In this document: positions 59,130-64,000 of the stretch, piece by piece
Numbering within the stretch: the stretch's first letter is position 1
How the letters are laid out: every line of letters begins with the position of its first letter
Assembly: GCA_963920665.1 (NCBI GenBank)
Contig: OY987264.1
Location: 27,136,906-27,200,905 of the forward strand
From: Straminergon stramineum
Lineage: Eukaryota > Streptophyta > Bryopsida > Hypnales > Calliergonaceae
Reading direction: 5' to 3'
Length of the DNA stretch: 64,000 nucleotides
Position numbers and translations under genes: made by a program
The notes under the pieces: generated by a model
What the model saw: only the letters and a program-made list of their open reading frames with translations
What the model was told of the DNA's origin: nothing
Databases searched by the model: none

Positions 59130-62100
59130 TTTGAAAATGATATTAAAAAAATATTTTATTATTATTATCATATGTGGTCGTTGCCTAACCAAGTTAGCAA
59201 GCTGCTGTGGCCGAGTTCCCACAGTCTGAGAACTTGTGGGAACTTGCGGGCTTTTATAGTAGCTCATTCTCTTCTAATGACTCTTCTCAGTTGCCTCTTG
59301 TTGATGTTGCAATTTGGACAATACATACCCTCAACTTCATGGATTCTAGATGTTTGCCGAGGTGGAATGGAATATATCAGAGCCTCAATGCTCTAGAAAT
59401 GTAACATGCAATTGAATGCTATAAATATAGATGATGTAACTCAATTTTTTTTAGCATACAAACCCAAGATCTCACCTTGCAAATTTGAGGTAGCAGAGAC
59501 TTGCAAGTTGCAACAGACTTGGACAAGGCTCAAAAAGGTGCACAATGTGATTATGTGGTTCAAGATAATGTCCTACCTAATAATGTCCCCTTTTGATAAT
59601 TATTCTTTTTTATCAACTAAAAATAAGATATACACATATTTGTTTTTTAAACAATATGTTTTGTTGTTTGTAAGTAATGTTTTGGGTGAGTCAAGGCAAC
59701 ATTTGGACAATGTCATTGTGATCGATGGCAGTCAAGATGTTGATGTATCTTACACATAGTTGCCCAAGACCATTGGTGACAGTAGTGTACAAACTACAAC
59801 TAGTCCTATGTACATTCCACTAGTATACGGTGATTGTAACATACTCAATAGTTTTTTAGTCTAATTATAAGCACTAAAAGACTTCTAGTATGTTCAAAGA
59901 ACTATGATGCAATATAAAAAAATGAAATGATTTTTGTCCAATGACTATATGCCACACATTCAAAAATTATTCCTTGACTATCTTTCTATTGGGTTTGTAC
60001 TTGGTTTTACACTATCACCTCAAAAGAGGCTTGGAAATGACTATAAATATGGCAAGGTCATTCGATAATCCTAAAATATTTTATTGAATACCAATAAAAA
60101 AAATCCTTGAAATACACTAAATTTGTTGCAAAGTGCACAATTGAAAGAATACCAAATTTGACATGATGCAATACCACCAAGTTTACCTAAACTTTCTATA
60201 ATTGGAATCTATATAAAGACTTCTATGTTTCTATAAAGAACAATGTTTTATAAGTAGGCACCAAAAATTATGCTTTTGAAGAAATTGTCTTGAATTTAAA
60301 GTATTGAAATTGTTTTGAAATCTTCCAAACAATTTTTTTTGGCAAATTAGGTTACCAAGGTTAATATTTCCAATATTTTGTAGTTTTGTTATTGAGTAGA
60401 TATATTTTCCTATTAGTGTATGTGACATTACTTTTCCGAAGTCACATTATTTGTAAGACAATTTAATTAATGTAGTTAGAAAGATAATCTTTCCCCTACA
60501 TGAACTTCTAAAATATGAAGTCTTAGAGAATTGACCCATGAAAAGTCCCACAATTCGTCTAAGTTGTCATGCTATATATAATACACTTAAATTTCTATTG
60601 TGTATTCATACTATCAATACTTAAATCAAAGTTTGATTAGTAACATGAGATTTTTTAGAACTTCAATACTACCTCTATTTCAAAATAAATCCATGTTTTT
60701 TTAATGGAAAACTAGTTGGAATACCACTAATTGATTTTGAGACAAAGGGAGTGCTTTTCATTCCATAGGGCAAATCTTCAACTTTAGTATTTACTCACTC
60801 AATCTCCTTGAATAGAATCATGGCCGAGTGAAATAATCTTGTTTGTAGCGAAATGATTTCAAGAGTTACTTTGAAAGGTTGTTGAACAAAAAAAACAGGC
60901 TTCTAAATTATCAAACAATTCTTGTTCATTATGAAAAATGGATGATGATCATTGAATATTTTATTTGCATACAATTTTATGGTATTAGGATTTAAATAGT
61001 TTTTTTGAGAGTTAAAAGAAAAAAACTTGAGCTCATTTTTTTAGATCCCAAAATAGATATAAAGCTAATATTTTTACTTGTAAAAAATTTAACTGTGTTG
61101 GTATTTTTGGAAGTTTTATGAGATTTCTAATATCAGAAGACATCTATTGAGCACTACATGAGAATTTTTTGCTTTTAATTTGCATAGTCACTTTGATCTT
61201 TACAAAAATCTCAATTACATTTTGAATTCTATCAATAAAACAAAGTTTATCATCTTCCTATTCACAATAAGTTTTAAAAAAATCAAATTTATTGTAATCA
61301 ATGTATGGCAAAAATTACTATGATTGCAACAAAGACCCTATTATTCATATAAAAATATGAAAATATTACTATGGTTGTCACGTTGATGTTTTTCATGGAA
61401 AGCATTACCCCTTGTATGAAATTTTAAATTTATTTAGCACATTTTTTAACAGATATGAATTTTCATGATCTAAAAACTTTTTAAAAATTCATTTTTTCTT
61501 AAATGAAAGAAAATCAAATAAGATACATGTTCCTTCCATTTGGTCACATATAAATAATTTTGCCTTGTATTGAAATAGCAGTCATACAATTATTTTGTTG
61601 TGAATTGATCCTCGCTGCATAAGATGAATATGCACATATTTTCTCAAAAATTCTAATGGAGAAGGAATATTTTTCTTACTTAGAAAAGACCATATTTTTC
61701 CTTTCCAATCTTTTAAGTACTTTTTTATAGCATTGTTAATGGGAAAAAAATCAAAATATAACAATATCTAGCAAATTATGAAGAAATTTGCATGTGTGAC
61801 TTGTTTCTAAGGCTCCCAATCTTTCATTCAACAATCAATTCTCAAGTTTTATTTTTTTGTTGTGAGCTTTAGCTATGCTATTATATGTTTCATGTTAATA
61901 CAAACTTATCCATGCACTTGGACCCTAATTTGCATCCACAAAAGAGTTTTTGAAATCACACTAGAGAATTACTCAATTATATTATACATAGGCATGTGGC
62001 ATGTCCATTCCAAAGGAAGAGGTGACAATGACCTCCTTAATCTTCTCATTGGTTAGTTGTGGATAGTGTCCAAAAGTGTGTGCCATTCACATGCCAAAAT

Positions 62101-64000
62101 AAGGGACAACAATGACCTTTGCAAAGCCTCTATTAACTTGGTTATGGATGGTATTCATATATATTTAATAAAAGGTGCATCAAGTACTTGAAGGAGATCC
62201 TATTAATAAACAATTATCAAATACAATTGCCTCATATGAAGCCTAGAATACTAGATTACTGTCATTCAACATGCTATTGAATTTTTGTGGTTGTGCTACA
62301 AATAAAATCTATTGCTATTGCTTAAATTATTACAATTACTTTGTCACCATTGTTGTAGTTATACAACATGAACAATATATTGCACAACAATAGAAATTTC
62401 CATTTAACTACTTTATAAGGACAAATTCTCATTTGGGAGTTATGTATGGGTTAAGAAGGTCTCCCCTATTAACCCCTAAAGGACAAAGGGTGTTTTTAAA
62501 GTGAAATTGTAAAAAATTGTCAATTCTTGGTGCATTTTTCAAATTTGAATATTAGTTAATGTTTATAAAGTTCCAAACTAGAAAAGTATAGTAGAGCATC
62601 AAGTCAATGTGTGCAAAAAAATTTCAGAACATTTGATCTCATGGATTGCAAGATTAAACATTCAAAGGGTGTGGAAAAGTTTTTCTTAAACCTTGTCAAA
62701 TTTCAAAAGCAAATAAGTGGTCTTCCTTATTCTAAATCACCCTACAATACAAGGAGTTCAAGTGATTCAACAGTACACTAGCCATTTTGTGATGAATTCT
62801 TATGCATTAGAGAATTTTTTTTCTTAATATTCAACAATGAAAACTTAGAACCAAACATCTAGAAATTGTAGGAAAATTCTCAAATTCTTTGACAACGTAG
62901 ATAACAAGGTTTAATACTCAATTAGAAGGAAATGCTTTGTCTTTCAAAATTGCTTGACATAATTAACAAAGTTTGACTCCTCTTGGAGAGATTTTACAAT
63001 TAAAATCTATTTTGGGGTTGTTTTTTACAATTTCATGCCAAATAATTCTAGTTATATACATGCCAAATTTCAAATGAAGATGAGATCTTTAGCAAAAGAT
63101 GGCAAAATTGCTAAAACAATTGAAATTGTTTCGAGTAGCTTGACTTTTGTTTCAAGTACCAAATCATAAATTTTTATTTTTTACTTTGATTAATAGGGTA
63201 CATGTCTACATCTTGTGCCAACATTTCAAAAGGATCCAATCAAAATTGACTTCAAGGTGATGTGCCAAGATTTCAAACATCCGTGTTCAAGGGACAATTG
63301 TCTTCTTCGGTTTCTTATTCTAGCAAATGTTGAAAATAATTAAAGCACCCCTAGTATATGAAGTGTGTTTGGCAATACAAGATGTATAGCAAACTCTAGT
63401 GGTGTTGAAATGCTTTGCATGGGCTTATGACACGAACAATTCTATTATTGTGTAAATTTGTGAGTTCTTAACATTATTGTGCATATCTCAGAATTTCTTA
63501 TTTGGCATGAAAAATGAAAAAAATGGTGAAATATTGTATTCACAAACCTTTGTCAATTTTCCAAATGTGGAAAAAGGTTCCAAAATCCTTACAAGTTCTT
63601 GCCTTCATTTACATAGAAGTTGAAATTGTGGCCATGTTTTTTTTTTGGTAGCAAAAATTCTTGAAGTTTTAGTAGAGCATTAATATGAGTTTAGGATCCA
63701 AAACACTATTGTACTTTGGATAAACTCCCCCATCTTTATCCACTACTTTGGCCAAGTACATGTATAGACATACTTCTAGAGCTTTCAATGCAACTTCAAA
63801 AGTAATTAAGGTAAATCGAGCTAAGAGTTTCACCAATGGTACATGATATGTGTGGAGTGGTAGGATCCATTGGTCTTGCTTGCCTACCCCAAGTCACGTG
63901 CTATTGGCTTCTTCATTGGAAGACATGCCATATGAAGCCTACATTGCATTGCATTTTCTCTTGTTTCTATACCTTGAGCATGATGGCACAATTATTTTGC
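59130..64000. other. AT-rich intergenic sequence, no gene recognised
   Basis: The longest frame, 59406-59759 + (117 codons), and its neighbours at 59172-59404 have no recognisable motif and use stop-poor AT-rich sequence, so none is called. The TTAACCCCTAAAGGAC motif recurs at 62469-62484. Nothing else was recognised to the end of the window. Confidence 0.5.

Noticed and set aside
59172..59759. Adjacent + frames of 65-117 codons near 59.2-59.8 kb
   Set aside because: Considered as exons of an unknown gene, but no consistent splice phase, homology or motif was found.
1..64000. CRISPR arrays, bacterial operons, riboswitches, tRNA and rRNA genes
   Set aside because: No regular repeat-spacer pattern or bacterial signals. 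The tandem repeats found are contiguous satellites in a plant nuclear context, and no cloverleaf or rRNA-like sequence was recognised.

Overview
The window looks like nuclear DNA from a land plant. It has three intron-split genes with GT-AG introns, long AT-rich intergenic sequence, and decayed transposable elements of plant types. There are no operons, ribosome-binding sites or bacterial features. Gene density is low (three recognisable genes in 64 kb), introns are short (roughly 0.1-1 kb), and promoters and first exons are GC-rich. This would fit a gymnosperm or another non-flowering land plant, but the lineage is an inference and uncertain.

The genes are: (1) LST8, a WD40 subunit of the TOR kinase complex, on + at 11059-15360 (10 exons, 316 aa); (2) a ubinuclein/HPC2-family histone H3.3 chaperone subunit (HIRA complex) on - at 19851-25804 (14 exons, about 761 aa); (3) an NF-YA (HAP2/CBF-B) CCAAT-binding transcription factor on + at 40063-42854 (5 coding exons, 311 aa). 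I assembled each by joining exons whose reading phases agree across every splice junction. LST8 and ubinuclein are convergent. Ubinuclein and NF-YA are divergent, about 14 kb apart. Their roles (nutrient signalling, nucleosome deposition, transcription) do not form a shared pathway, so this is an ordinary chromosomal neighbourhood.

The rest is repeat-derived. 1-10.8 kb: a dispersed repeat copy, a roughly 1.28-kb duplicated block carrying arrays of a roughly 100-bp tandem repeat (3.6-6.6 kb), and a broken Pif1/Helitron-type helicase fragment (7.6-8.05 kb). 15.4-19.8 kb: a dispersed repeat copy with a short CACTA-like foldback element inside it. 26.8-38.5 kb: repeat-derived sequence, including a perfect 20-bp-stem hairpin (31.4 kb) and a 584-bp inverted-repeat transposon with an exact 8-bp target duplication (35.2-35.8 kb). 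38.5-40.06 kb: a GC-rich island upstream of NF-YA. 43-50 kb: dispersed repeats paralogous to those at 18-19 kb and 30 kb. 50.3-51.5 kb: degenerate short-period arrays. 53.2-57.3 kb: a degraded, truncated Ty1/copia retrotransposon on -. 57.3-64 kb: no recognisable gene, one (TAA)n microsatellite.

I found no credible new multi-gene system. The most informative observations are the inverted-repeat element with its target duplication, the intron-1 triplication in LST8, tandem NAG acceptors in ubinuclein, upstream AUG/stop arrangements before LST8 and NF-YA, and a 16-bp motif repeated exactly at four intergenic sites.
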